From: DAISKN01 sp963716925
GTDB taxonomy: Bacteria > Acidobacteriota > Vicinamibacteria > Marinacidobacterales > SMYC01
Length of the DNA stretch: 64,000 bases
Assembly: GCA_963716925.1 (NCBI GenBank)
Contig: CAVQUX010000006.1
Span: forward strand, 558,001-622,000
Direction: 5' to 3'
Position numbers and translations under genes: made by a program
Part shown: positions 16,686 to 25,134 of the stretch, one piece after another
Layout: every line of letters begins with the position of its first letter
Position numbering within the stretch: position 1 is the stretch's first letter
The notes under the pieces: generated by a model
What the model was told of the DNA's origin: nothing
Databases searched by the model: none
Seen by the model: the letters and a program-made list of their open reading frames with translations, nothing else

Positions 16686-18062
16686 TCAGGGACTCGGCAT
16701 CGGAGGAAGCCCGAGCCGCTTCGACTCAGACTCGATCGCCTTCAGAAATCCCCCGATCTGCTCGAGCTTCTTTCCGTTCACGAAGACCGTGGGGGTGGCG
16801 TTCACTTCGAGTCGCTTACCTTCCGCGATGTCTCGATCGAGCTTCGCCCGCGCTCCCGGCGACGAGAGACACTGGCGCATGGCGGATCCGTCGAGCCCGG
16901 CCTCGGTCGCCAGCCGGATTACGTCTTCGTTTCCAGGGTTCAGGGGAGGCTGAGAGAAGATCCGATCGTGATACGGCCAGAACTTCCCCTGCTCCTCGGC
17001 GCAGATCCCTCCGAGAGCGAGCTCGCAGGCGCCCTCGTGCACCGTCCGCGTCATCACCGGATTGCAGTCCTGGTCGAGGGGGTAATTCTTGAAGAATATC
17101 GCGACCCGTCCCTGGGACTGGGGCATGAAGCCGCCGAAGGCTCCCGCGAGGTTGCGGCAGAAAGGACAGAGGAAGTCCGAGAACTCCACGACCTGAATCG
17201 GCGCCTCCGCCGGTCCCTTCGAGGAAACGCCTTTGAGATCGAGCTCGACTCGAGGCTGGCGCTCGAAGTCCGCGGCCGCTTTCAGCGTCTGGTACTCCTG
17301 GAATTTCTGCGGATCGTCGAGAGTCTCCTGGAGCTCCCGTACCCGTGCTTGCGCCGCCTGGAGCTGCAACTGGACCCTTGCGACCTCGTCACCTCCCGCG
17401 GGGGCGGAAGCCGGGGGGTCAGTCGGCGGCGGCTCCGGCTCGGGCTCGGGGGCTGGCGGAGGAGCGGGCTCGCTCGCGCCCAGGAGTTTCGTCTCCGGCC
17501 GCGCGGTCGAAGAGGCGAGGGCATGATCGACGGCGCCGACCGCGAAAGCGACCAGGACACACCCCGCGGCCCAGACCGAGACCGCCCGGCGCGCCTCACC
17601 CGGCGCCAGGACGGATCCGATTCTCGATCGGACGGGAAGAAGGGTCACCACCGCGGCCAGGTTGACGGCATAAGTCGCGAGACAGAGCCGGCAGTACGAC
17701 CCGATGGCGAACGCCTGAATGCCGAGCAACAGGACGTCGACGGCGAGCGCCGCGCCGAAGGCGACGAGCGAAAGCCCGGCAACGCCCTCCCGTACCGCGT
17801 CGGAAGAAACGAGGCCGAACGCAAGGAGGAGTAGCATGGAGGCGTAGAAGAACACTCCCACCGAGGCCAGCGAGAAGCTCCCGAGCTTCGAATACTGCGA
17901 GTGAGAGACCAGATAGCAGCCGCTCTCCTCTCCCGTGCCGCAAATTTGATGAACGGTGGTCGAAGCCGAGCTCACGCCGTGGTGGTCGAAGAGCAGCAAA
18001 CCCGACAGGAAAGCGCCGGCGCAGGCGAGGAGGACGACGAGGCAAAGACGATTTCGGCTCAT
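16686..18062 (-). CDS. VKOR fused to DsbA-like thioredoxin (disulfide-forming protein)
   Basis: A 458-aa fusion. Residues 1-180 form a vitamin K epoxide reductase-like membrane domain with the two cysteine pairs expected: loop cysteines Cys41 and Cys49 (VHQICGTGEESGCYLV) and the active CxxC Cys124-Cys127 (GSYCRLCLAT). A Pro/Glu linker and a coiled-coil segment follow (residues 195-270). The C-terminal DsbA-like domain has Cys299-Pro-Phe-Cys302 in EFSDFLCPFCRNL and the cis-Pro loop NATPTVFVNG. The VKOR domain should pass electrons from the periplasmic thioredoxin to quinone, as DsbB does for DsbA. A disulfide machine fits a genome rich in exported multihaem cytochromes, though no link is shown. 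Confidence 0.92.
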   Translation of the reverse strand: MSRNRLCLVVLLACAGAFLSGLLLFDHHGVSSASTTVHQICGTGEESGCYLVSHSQYSKLGSFSLASVGVFFYASMLLLLAFGLVSSDAVREGVAGLSLVAFGAALAVDVLLLGIQAFAIGSYCRLCLATYAVNLAAVVTLLPVRSRIGSVLAPGEARRAVSVWAAGCVLVAFAVGAVDHALASSTARPETKLLGASEPAPPPAPEPEPEPPPTDPPASAPAGGDEVARVQLQLQAAQARVRELQETLDDPQKFQEYQTLKAAADFERQPRVELDLKGVSSKGPAEAPIQVVEFSDFLCPFCRNLAGAFGGFMPQSQGRVAIFFKNYPLDQDCNPVMTRTVHEGACELALGGICAEEQGKFWPYHDRIFSQPPLNPGNEDVIRLATEAGLDGSAMRQCLSSPGARAKLDRDIAEGKRLEVNATPTVFVNGKKLEQIGGFLKAIESESKRLGLPPMPSP

Positions 18063-18097
18063 TCTGGACGTTCATTATGCCATGATGGAAAGCGGTC

Positions 18098-18967
18098 ATG
18101 GTACCGGACCTCTCGCATCACCACCGACCGATACTTCGAAACCGGGACTCTTTTTCCGGCTCGAATTGCCGCCGGCTCTCCCCCGAGGAGCTCTCGCGGT
18201 TCGACCGCGACGGTTTTCTGACCGGCATCCAGGTCCTGGAAGACGACCAGATCGAGCTCCTGCGCTCCGAGCTCGAGCCGCTTCTCGACCCGGAGCATCC
18301 CGGAGCTCACCTCTTCCACGAGCGTCACTCGAACGAGTCCCGCGAGCCGGGCCGAGTTCTCTTCCACGCCCTCGGCGCCTGGCGCATCTCGGCGGCGTTC
18401 CACGACCTCCTGTGGAACCCCGCCATCCTCGTTCCCGCCGGCCAGCTCCTCGACGGAGAGGTACGCTTCTGGCACGACCAGCTCTTCGTGAAACCGCCTC
18501 ATATCGGAGGCGTCGTATCCTGGCACCAGGACTACTCCTACTGGACGAGGACCGAGCCCATGGGCCACCTCACCTGCTGGATCCCGCTCGACGACGTCGA
18601 CGAAGAGAACGGGTGTCCCCAGTACGTGCCCGGAAGCCACCGGTGGCGTCTTCTGCCGGTGACCGGCCTGACCGGCGACATGAACGCGATCCGGGAAGTC
18701 CTCGCTCCGGAGGAGCGGAATCGGTTCCATCCGGTCCCCGCCGTCCTGCGGCGGGGAGAAGCTTCGTTCCATCATCCGCTCACGATCCACGGCTCGTTTC
18801 AGAACCGCTCGGCGCGACCGAGGCGGGGCGTCGCGTTGAACTTCTGTCGGGATGGCACAAGGAGCGCTTCCGACGAGCCGCTCCTCGAAGGGGTTCCCCC
18901 GATTCCCAGAGGGGAGCCTCTTTCGGGAAGATTCTTTCCCCTGCTCAGTCGCGCCGATCGGGAATGA
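18098..18967 (+). CDS. Phytanoyl-CoA dioxygenase (PhyH) family Fe(II)/2-oxoglutarate oxygenase
   Basis: A 289-aa protein with the double-stranded beta-helix iron site: HxD in VSWHQDYSYW, the distal His in HHPLTIHGSFQNRS, and the 2-oxoglutarate-binding Arg shortly after. LTCWIPLDDVDEENGCPQY and VPGSHRW are typical of PhyH. Members hydroxylate lipids, amino acids or natural products; the substrate cannot be inferred, since neighbours are unrelated. The first 30 residues are poorly conserved in character and the true start may be further in. The 3' end overlaps the convergent YdcF gene by 23 bp. Confidence 0.85.
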   Translation: MVPDLSHHHRPILRNRDSFSGSNCRRLSPEELSRFDRDGFLTGIQVLEDDQIELLRSELEPLLDPEHPGAHLFHERHSNESREPGRVLFHALGAWRISAAFHDLLWNPAILVPAGQLLDGEVRFWHDQLFVKPPHIGGVVSWHQDYSYWTRTEPMGHLTCWIPLDDVDEENGCPQYVPGSHRWRLLPVTGLTGDMNAIREVLAPEERNRFHPVPAVLRRGEASFHHPLTIHGSFQNRSARPRRGVALNFCRDGTRSASDEPLLEGVPPIPRGEPLSGRFFPLLSRADRE

Positions 18968-19601
18968 GATTGTCGGTGTAGCCGAGCGCCACCAGGCGTT
19001 CGTAGGCATCCCAGACGTCGTCCGGGATCTCCTGCTCGATCTGAAATCCCCTCGCGGGGTAGACGCGGATGCGCTGGAGATCTCCCACCATGATATGGAT
19101 GACCCGCTCGAGCGGGATCTCCACGGTCGCATAGTCCTCGTAGGCGATCGAAGGCGAAGTCACCACCGCGGTCTTCTCCGGCCAGACCTTGCGGAACGTC
19201 GCGTAGGTTCTCCGCTCCATGTAAGGCTTCTGGACCAGGATGAAGTGCTTCGGATCCAGGCCGCGCTCGAGGAGGAGCCGCCTCGTGAAACGGACGTTCT
19301 CGCCGGTATTCGTCGAGCGGTCCTCGATCAGAATCGATTCCGCGGGAACTCCGAGGCTGCGGGCGACTCGCGCGAACTTCCGCGCTTCCGGCTCGTCCCA
19401 TATTCCCCGGGTCAGGTTCCCGAGGCCGCCCGAAAAAACGAGTCGCGGCGCCATCCCCTCGAGGAACAGAGACGCTCCACGCTCCGCCACCCGGAGATCG
19501 TGGCTGCCCTGGACCAGTATGACGTCGGAGGCGGTTATCTCGTGCCCCAGATGATGGTAGTCCCACAAGATTCGCGCCAGGCGATCGACCTCGCTCGACA
19601 T
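18945..19601 (-). CDS. YdcF-like DUF218 family protein
   Basis: A 218-aa protein with the DUF218 pattern: a first strand ending DVILVQGSHDLRVAERGASL, then LVFSGGLGNLTRGIWDEPEARKFARVARSLGVP, and the signature ILIEDRSTNTGENVRFTRRLL. ILVQKPYMERRTYATFRKVWP follows. YdcF-type proteins have a Rossmann-like fold and bind S-adenosylmethionine in vitro; relatives such as ElyC act in envelope maintenance. There is no membrane helix here, so it is the cytoplasmic YdcF type. It lies 31 bp after the site-2 protease gene in the same direction. Confidence 0.85.
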   Translation of the reverse strand: MSSEVDRLARILWDYHHLGHEITASDVILVQGSHDLRVAERGASLFLEGMAPRLVFSGGLGNLTRGIWDEPEARKFARVARSLGVPAESILIEDRSTNTGENVRFTRRLLLERGLDPKHFILVQKPYMERRTYATFRKVWPEKTAVVTSPSIAYEDYATVEIPLERVIHIMVGDLQRIRVYPARGFQIEQEIPDDVWDAYERLVALGYTDNLIPDRRD

Positions 19602-19632
19602 CGTCCACCGAAGAGGAGGCGTCCTCGTTCTC

Positions 19633-20754
19633 CTATCTCGAAAGCTCCTGTCGTATCTGGAGACGACGCAGCAGATCCTGCCGGGTCACGACTCCGACGA
19701 GCTCTCCGCCATCCACCACCGCCAGCATGCGGTCCTCGCCTCCGAGCAGGGACAGGACCTTCACCGCCTCGTCGTCCGGTGAGATCGCTTCGTCGATCGC
19801 GTCGCGGCTCATGAGGTCGCCCGCCGTCAGATGACGCCACGACGACCGCTCGCGGGCGCGGATCGTCGCCAAGCGGAGCATGCCCGCGAGCCGCCCCTCG
19901 ACGACCACGGGAAGCTCGCTCACCCCCTTCGGATAGATCACCTTCTCGACGACGTCCTCGAGAGTCATCTCGGGCGGGACTCCCACGAAGTCGAGGGTCA
20001 TCAAGTCCCGGGCGCGGATGCCGTCGAGCGCCCGGCGGACGAAGAGCTGCTGGTAGCTCATCCCGGCGGCGTTTCTCAGGAACAGGCCGATGAGAACGAA
20101 CCAGATCCCGCCCAGAACGTTCCCGTAGAAGAGCGCGGACAACAGGCCCAGGGCCACCAGGAGCGCGCCGAAGAGCGAGCCCACCTGCGCAGCGGCACGC
20201 GTCGCGGGCGAGAGCTTGCCCCAGATCCCCCAGAGCATCGCCCGGAGCACCCGCCCGCCATCCAGGGGAAAGCCGGGCACGAGGTTGAACCCGACGAGCA
20301 GAAGGTTCATCCACTTGAGGCGGTCGGCGAGATCTACCAGGGGCAGCGGCACGAGCCCTAGGCCGGCGTAATGGAGGACCCCGAAGACGAGAGCCAGGCC
20401 GAGGCTCATCGTCGGACCGGCGATGGCGATGGCGAGCTCGGCGCGGGCGGTCTCCGGCTCATCGATCATCTCCGCGGCGCCGCCGAAGATGAAGAGCGTG
20501 ATGCCGCGGATGCCGACCCCGTTCTTGAGGGCGACCATGGCGTGCGAGAGCTCGTGAGCGAGTACCGAGCCGAACAGGAGCAGTGCGCCCGAGATCCCGA
20601 GAAGGATCCGGGACGCCGTTCCCAGATACGGGTACTCCTGGCCGAACAACAGCGACAGGCTCCACGTCAGCAGAGCCGCGATGACCAGCCAGGAATAGTC
20701 GATGCGGATGGGGACGCCGAAGACCGTGCCGAGCAGAAAACCGCGGCCGATCAT
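19633..20754 (-). CDS. Site-2 metalloprotease with two CBS domains (Rip3/SpoIVFB-like)
   Basis: A 373-aa inner-membrane zinc protease. HELSH with His67, Glu68 and His71 lies in transmembrane helix 2 (SVLAHELSHAMVAL); the third ligand is Asp165 in NLVPGFPLDGGRVL. Residues 235-370 form a CBS pair (ARDLMTLDFVGVPPEMTLED; AGDLMSRDAIDEAISPDDEA). The family cleaves membrane-embedded substrates such as anti-sigma factors, with CBS domains sensing adenine nucleotides. The substrate is unknown and no sigma/anti-sigma pair is adjacent. The ATG lacks a ribosome-binding site but TATCCT lies 11 bases upstream, suggesting a leaderless message. Confidence 0.92.
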   Translation of the reverse strand: MIGRGFLLGTVFGVPIRIDYSWLVIAALLTWSLSLLFGQEYPYLGTASRILLGISGALLLFGSVLAHELSHAMVALKNGVGIRGITLFIFGGAAEMIDEPETARAELAIAIAGPTMSLGLALVFGVLHYAGLGLVPLPLVDLADRLKWMNLLLVGFNLVPGFPLDGGRVLRAMLWGIWGKLSPATRAAAQVGSLFGALLVALGLLSALFYGNVLGGIWFVLIGLFLRNAAGMSYQQLFVRRALDGIRARDLMTLDFVGVPPEMTLEDVVEKVIYPKGVSELPVVVEGRLAGMLRLATIRARERSSWRHLTAGDLMSRDAIDEAISPDDEAVKVLSLLGGEDRMLAVVDGGELVGVVTRQDLLRRLQIRQELSR

Positions 20755-20776
20755 GGCGAAAGGGAAGGATAGCTTC

Positions 20777-20802
20777 GCCGGGCGCCCCAGGGAGCGCCCG
20801 GC
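20777..20802 (-). terminator. Stem-loop after the ferredoxin gene
   Basis: GCCGGGCGC (20777-20785) and GCGCCCGGC (20794-20802) form a perfect 9-bp stem with an 8-nt loop, 15 bases beyond the ferredoxin stop and thus at the 3' end of the nuo transcript. There is no T-tract. Confidence 0.5.
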
Positions 20803-20817
20803 TCGATTCTCAGCAGT

Positions 20818-21078
20818 CTACTTCCCGTAGTACTGGGCGTTGATCTCGATGAACGAGCTCCACTTTTCGGGGAGCTCTTCCTGGGGGAAGATCGCGGTGA
20901 CCGGGCAGACCGGCTCGCACGCGCCGCAGTCGATGCAGGTCTCGGGATCGATATAGAGCTGCTTCGCAGCCTCGAATCCCTCTTCGTCCTTCGTGGGGTG
21001 GATGCAGTCCACGGGACAAACCTCGACGCAGGCGGTGTCCTTCGTGCCGATGCAGGGCTCGGCGATGATGTAGGCCAT
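20818..21078 (-). CDS. Thermus-type 7Fe/8Fe ferredoxin
   Basis: An 86-aa soluble ferredoxin. The first cluster motif is EPCIGTKDTACVEVCPVDCI, where the second cysteine of a standard CxxCxxC is absent, as in 3Fe-4S sites. The second is ETCIDCGACEPVCPVTAI, a full 4Fe-4S motif. The tail LPEKWSSFIEINAQYYG matches the C-terminal helix of Thermus ferredoxin. GGAGG precedes the ATG. The gene is 31 bp after nuoN and probably ends the nuo transcript. Since the cluster lacks the NADH-oxidising subunits, ferredoxin could be an electron donor to this complex I; that is inference. Confidence 0.88.
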   Translation of the reverse strand: MAYIIAEPCIGTKDTACVEVCPVDCIHPTKDEEGFEAAKQLYIDPETCIDCGACEPVCPVTAIFPQEELPEKWSSFIEINAQYYGK

Positions 21079-21109
21079 TTGTCGCTTTCCTCCTTAGTCT
21101 ACAGGTGTC

Positions 21110-22624
21110 TCACAGAATCTCGAGCAGCTTCTGGGAATACTCGGTAATGCGATCCAGGTAACCCCACAAAAGGAGCCCGATAATATTAGGCACGGCCAGG
21201 AGCAAAAGTAAACCCGCGTGCATCGGGTGGAGCTCGAGGGCCGTGGACGGCTCGGGGACGTCGTCGCCCTCGAGGAACATCGTTCTCAGAATCTTGATGT
21301 AGTAGAACGCTCCGACGGCGCTGTTGAGCACTCCCACGACGGCGAACCAACCGAGATCGGCCCGGATGACCGCCGCGAACACGTACCACTTCGCCAGAAA
21401 GCCCGAAAACGGCGGGATCCCCATCAGCGAGAAGAGGAACACCGCCATGAGAATCGTCAAGAGCGGAGACCGTCGCCAGATGCCCGCGTAGTCCTTGAGA
21501 TCGAAGCTGCCGACGCCGTTGTGGACCACGATGACAACCAGGAACGCGCCGAGGTTCATGAAGAGGTAGACGACCACGTAGGCGACCATCGCCTGGATGC
21601 CCTCCCCCGAGAGCACCACCGCACCCATCATGATGTAGCCCGCGTGGGCGATGCTGGAGTAGGCCAGGAGGCGCTTCAGGTTCGTCTGCACGAGAGCGGC
21701 GACGTTGCCGAGGGTCATTGTCAGGACGGAGATCCCGATGAGGATCGCCTGCCAGTTCACCGCCCCAACCATGGCGAAGGCAGCGTCGCCCTCGGGCCGC
21801 GCCAAGCCGCCGTAGAAGAAGCGCACCAGGACGGCGAATCCAGCGACTTTCGGCCCCACGGAGAGAAACGCCGTCACCGGCGTGGGCGCGCCGGTGTAGA
21901 CGTCGGGGCACCAGAAGTGAAATGGCACCGTCGCCATCTTGAAGCCGATCCCGGCGAGGACCATGACGACCGCGACCAACAGCGCCGGGCCGGACGCAAC
22001 CAGGCCCTCCTGGCTCGCGAGGGCGCTCCGGATCCCGTGGAGGTCCAGGGTCCCAGTGAGCCCGTAGAGGAGCGACATCCCGAAAAGCATGGTGCCGGTG
22101 GAGACGGCGCCGAAGAGGACGTACTTCAGCGACGCCTCGTTCGACAATCGGTCGGCCTTCAGATACCCCACCATGACGTAGGAGGCGATGGAGACGGTCT
22201 CCAGCGCCAGATAGATCATGAGCAGGTTGAGCGAGTTCGACATCCACATCAGGGCGGCGGTAACCGTAAGGAGAAGCACCGTGAGCTCGCCCGGGTGCAC
22301 GCTCGCGAGCTCCCGCGAGTGCAGGGTGAAGAGCAGGACGAAGATCGAGGTCAGAAGGAACACCAGGCGCAGGACGCTTCCGAAGCCGTCCTGGGCCACC
22401 ATGCCGCTGAAGAGTCCCGCGGCCGGCGTTTCCGCGAAGCGAAGCGAATAGAAGAGCGCCACGACGAGGCCGATGAGCGCCGGCGCAACGATCAGGACCC
22501 GCCGCTCCCCCCGACTGCGCTTCATCGCGATGAGGTCCAGGAGCAGGACCGCCATCATGGTGAAGACCACCACGATCTCCGGCGTGAAGTACTTGAGGCT
22601 GGCGATGGTATCGAGGCGCTGCAC
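21110..22624 (-). CDS. nuoN: NADH-quinone oxidoreductase subunit N
   Basis: A 504-aa antiporter-like membrane subunit with about 14 helices. The conserved Lys/His channel region reads FKMATVPFHFWCPDVYTGAP and is followed by TPVTAFLSVGPKVAG, the NuoN signature rather than NuoL or NuoM. YLALETVSIASYVMVG holds the essential helix-5 glutamate. NuoN forms one proton channel in the membrane arm. It follows nuoK by 13 bp, where nuoL and nuoM usually lie; both are absent here. Confidence 0.95.
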   Translation of the reverse strand: MQRLDTIASLKYFTPEIVVVFTMMAVLLLDLIAMKRSRGERRVLIVAPALIGLVVALFYSLRFAETPAAGLFSGMVAQDGFGSVLRLVFLLTSIFVLLFTLHSRELASVHPGELTVLLLTVTAALMWMSNSLNLLMIYLALETVSIASYVMVGYLKADRLSNEASLKYVLFGAVSTGTMLFGMSLLYGLTGTLDLHGIRSALASQEGLVASGPALLVAVVMVLAGIGFKMATVPFHFWCPDVYTGAPTPVTAFLSVGPKVAGFAVLVRFFYGGLARPEGDAAFAMVGAVNWQAILIGISVLTMTLGNVAALVQTNLKRLLAYSSIAHAGYIMMGAVVLSGEGIQAMVAYVVVYLFMNLGAFLVVIVVHNGVGSFDLKDYAGIWRRSPLLTILMAVFLFSLMGIPPFSGFLAKWYVFAAVIRADLGWFAVVGVLNSAVGAFYYIKILRTMFLEGDDVPEPSTALELHPMHAGLLLLLAVPNIIGLLLWGYLDRITEYSQKLLEIL

Positions 22625-22637
22625 GTTTATCCCCCGA

Positions 22638-22943
22638 TCATCCTTTGAGGGCGGATGCCCCCTCGAGGCTGACGGATTTGAGGTGCCGGAACAGGGACAT
22701 CACGATGGCGAGGGCCACCGCCGCCTCGCAGGCGGCGATGGCGATGACGAAGAGCGCGAACACCTGGCCCTCGAGGTCCCCGGCGACGAAACGGGAGAAT
22801 GCGACGAGGTTGATGTTCGCCGAGTTGAAGATGAGCTCAACCGACATCAGCACGCTGATGGCGTTCTTCCGCGTGAGAAGGCCGAAGAGGCCCAGCGAGA
22901 ACAGCGCCGCGGCGACGACCAGATAGTACTCGAGCGGAATCAC
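22638..22943 (-). CDS. nuoK: NADH-quinone oxidoreductase subunit K
   Basis: A 101-aa three-helix subunit. LVVAAALFSLGLFGLLTRKN, AISVLMSVELIFNSANINLV (with the conserved Glu in helix 2) and FVIAIAACEAAVALAIVMSL are standard NuoK. The protein helps form the E-channel between quinone site and antiporter subunits. The start overlaps the nuoJ stop by 4 bp. Confidence 0.95.
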   Translation of the reverse strand: MIPLEYYLVVAAALFSLGLFGLLTRKNAISVLMSVELIFNSANINLVAFSRFVAGDLEGQVFALFVIAIAACEAAVALAIVMSLFRHLKSVSLEGASALKG

Positions 22944-23446
22944 AGATCGGACCTCCGTCGGACGAGCATCGCCGCCCCCAGCAGGGCGACGAGGAGGAGC
23001 ACCGAGGCCACTTCGAAGGGGAGGAGATAGGTGGTCGTAAGCAGGTTTCCGATTTTCCCCGTCGTCGGGCCCTCCTCCATCAGGGAGACCTGGCGCCAGG
23101 GGGTCTTGAGGATGACCAGCGTCAGCATGGCGAACACGCCGGCCGAGACCAGCGCCGAGGGCGCGACCTGGAACGTCTCGGTCCTCAAGTTCACGTCGGA
23201 GACCCGATTGGTGAGCATCACTCCGAAGAGGAGGAGAACGAGGATGCCGCCCACGTAGATCAGCACCTGCGCGCCCGCGAGGAAGTCCGCCCCCAGCAGG
23301 GCGTAGAACACCGCGGCGGAGAAGAACGTCGCCAGAAGCGCGAACGCGGAACGGACCAGGTTCTTCCCATGGACCACGACGAGCGCCGAGCCCAGCATCA
23401 GCGCGGCGAAGAGCCAGAAAATGATCTTGGGGGCGAGAGTTTCCAT
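22940..23446 (-). CDS. nuoJ: NADH-quinone oxidoreductase subunit J
   Basis: A 168-aa membrane subunit with five helices. ALLATFFSAAVFYALLGADF and LAGAQVLIYVGGILVLLLFG are the conserved helix 2-3 region containing the pi-bulge that couples quinone chemistry to pumping. The stop overlaps nuoK; the start is one base after the nuoI stop. Confidence 0.94.
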   Translation of the reverse strand: METLAPKIIFWLFAALMLGSALVVVHGKNLVRSAFALLATFFSAAVFYALLGADFLAGAQVLIYVGGILVLLLFGVMLTNRVSDVNLRTETFQVAPSALVSAGVFAMLTLVILKTPWRQVSLMEEGPTTGKIGNLLTTTYLLPFEVASVLLLVALLGAAMLVRRRSDL

Positions 23447-23447
23447 A

Positions 23448-23984
23448 CTAGGCTCCTGCCGCCGCAGGCTCGTGAGGCTTTTTTTCCGCCGCCGGCTGAA
23501 GGGGCTTCTCCTTCGCGAAGCGGTAGAGGAAGTTCTCCTTCGAGGTCTCCGCGAACTCGAACTCCGGAGTCATCAGGATGCACACCGTGGGGCAGGGAAA
23601 TACGCAGAGCTGGCAATAGCAGCAGAGCGACATGTCGATGTCGAACTGGACCACCCGCTGCTTGATGGCGGTGCCGTCGGAGGCGAAGATCGGCGCCTCG
23701 TCCTTCTCGCGCTTTTCGGTGGTGATGTAGATGCAGTCGACGGGGCAGGCCTTCTCGCACTGCTTGCAGCCGATGCAATCTTCGATCTTCACGTGGAGCC
23801 GCATCCGGGAGCGCTCGTTCAGCCTGCCTTCGGGCACGATGGTCGAGTTCCAACGCGCCTCGGGGTTCTCGTCCGCGAGGTACTGCTGGGTCGCATTGGG
23901 TACGAAGAGGTGGCGGAAAGTGACTCCCATGCCGATGGCGATGGTCTTCGCCGAGACCCAGATTTGGAGGAGGTATTCTTTCAT
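23448..23984 (-). CDS. nuoI: NADH-quinone oxidoreductase subunit I (2x 4Fe-4S)
   Basis: A 178-aa peripheral subunit carrying clusters N6a and N6b. Both ferredoxin motifs are complete: CIGCKQCEKACPVDC and CCYCQLCVFPCPTVC (CxxCxxCxxxCP). The N-terminal amphipathic helix (WVSAKTIAIGMGVTFRHLF) fits membrane docking beside NuoH. The Ala/Pro-rich C-terminal extension is unremarkable. It starts 10 bp after nuoH. Confidence 0.94.
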   Translation of the reverse strand: MKEYLLQIWVSAKTIAIGMGVTFRHLFVPNATQQYLADENPEARWNSTIVPEGRLNERSRMRLHVKIEDCIGCKQCEKACPVDCIYITTEKREKDEAPIFASDGTAIKQRVVQFDIDMSLCCYCQLCVFPCPTVCILMTPEFEFAETSKENFLYRFAKEKPLQPAAEKKPHEPAAAGA

Positions 23985-23994
23985 CTCTCGTCCT

Positions 23995-25134
23995 TCAGCT
24001 CGCCTGGACGCTCAACGCGGCGACGGCCACCAGCACCGCGAGCGTGATGGGGATGAGGTACTTCCAGCAGAGCGCCAGGAGCTGATCTACCCGCAGTCGC
24101 GGGAGCGTCCATCGGAGCCACATCTGTACGAACACCAGGAACAGCGTCTTGAGGAAGAAGACCAGCGGCCCGGAGAAGTAAGGCCCCACCCAGCCGCCGA
24201 GGAACACGGTCGCGGCGACGCCGGCGACGAGCCACATCGCCCCGTACTCCGCGAGGAAGAAGAACGCGAAACGCATTCCGCTGTACTCCGTGTGGAACCC
24301 CGCGACCAGCTCCGACTCCGCTTCGGGAATGTCGAAGGGGTTGCGGTTCGTCTCCGCGAGCCCGCAGATGAAGAAGACCACGAAGGCGATCGCGTTCAGG
24401 CCGTACATCCGCGTCACCAGCCAGCGGTTGGGACCCCAGAGACCGTCCGACTGGGCGGCGACCACGTCCTGGAGACCGAGGCTCCCTACCTGGATCGCGA
24501 CCACCAGAATCACGAGCGCCGTCGGAATCTCGTAAGCCACGAGCTGCGCCGCCGAGCGCATTCCCCCGTAGAGCGAGTACTTGTTGTTCGACGCCCAGCC
24601 CGCCATGAGAATCCCGATGGATCCGAGGGAGGTGATGGCGACGATGTAGAGGAGCCCGATGTTCAGATCGGAGACGATGAGCCCGTGCCCCCAGGGAACG
24701 ACGGCGAAAGCGGCGAACGCCCCCATCACCACCAGCACCGGCGCAATCGCGAACAGCCAGTGATCGGCGCCGTCGGGAATGATGTCTTCCTTGAACATCA
24801 GCTTGATCCCGTCGGCGAAGCTCTGAAGGACGCCGTGCCAGCCCACGCGCATCGGCCCGAGCCGATCCTGAACGTGGGCCGCGACTTTTCGCTCGAACCA
24901 GATGAGGAAGATGGGAAGCTGGGCGATGAGGAATACCGTCGCCCCGACGCCGAGGGCGATGCCGGCGACCGAGGCCCAGGTCGGGGACAGCACCGCGTTG
25001 AGCTGCCTGCGGATCATCTCCGCGATCCACGGCAGGAGCGCGATGACGACGAGGAATCCGCCTGCCCCGGCAATCACGACAGGCGAGAGGAAGTTCGAGA
25101 TCTTGGCTTCGAGCGCGGGACGTTTCATGGCCAT
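23995..25134 (-). CDS. nuoH: NADH-quinone oxidoreductase subunit H
   Basis: A 379-aa membrane subunit with eight helices forming part of the quinone tunnel. Recognisable segments are FLIWFERKVAAHVQDRLGPM, LQSFADGIKLMFKEDIIP, GLAETNRNPFDIPEAESELVAGF and TEYSGMRFAFFFLAEY. The start overlaps the nuoD stop by one base. Confidence 0.95.
   Translation of the reverse strand: MAMKRPALEAKISNFLSPVVIAGAGGFLVVIALLPWIAEMIRRQLNAVLSPTWASVAGIALGVGATVFLIAQLPIFLIWFERKVAAHVQDRLGPMRVGWHGVLQSFADGIKLMFKEDIIPDGADHWLFAIAPVLVVMGAFAAFAVVPWGHGLIVSDLNIGLLYIVAITSLGSIGILMAGWASNNKYSLYGGMRSAAQLVAYEIPTALVILVVAIQVGSLGLQDVVAAQSDGLWGPNRWLVTRMYGLNAIAFVVFFICGLAETNRNPFDIPEAESELVAGFHTEYSGMRFAFFFLAEYGAMWLVAGVAATVFLGGWVGPYFSGPLVFFLKTLFLVFVQMWLRWTLPRLRVDQLLALCWKYLIPITLAVLVAVAALSVQAS

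Noticed and set aside
22624..22638. Possible hidden nuoL/nuoM between nuoK and nuoN
   Set aside because: Only 13 bp separate the two genes, so nothing can be hidden there.
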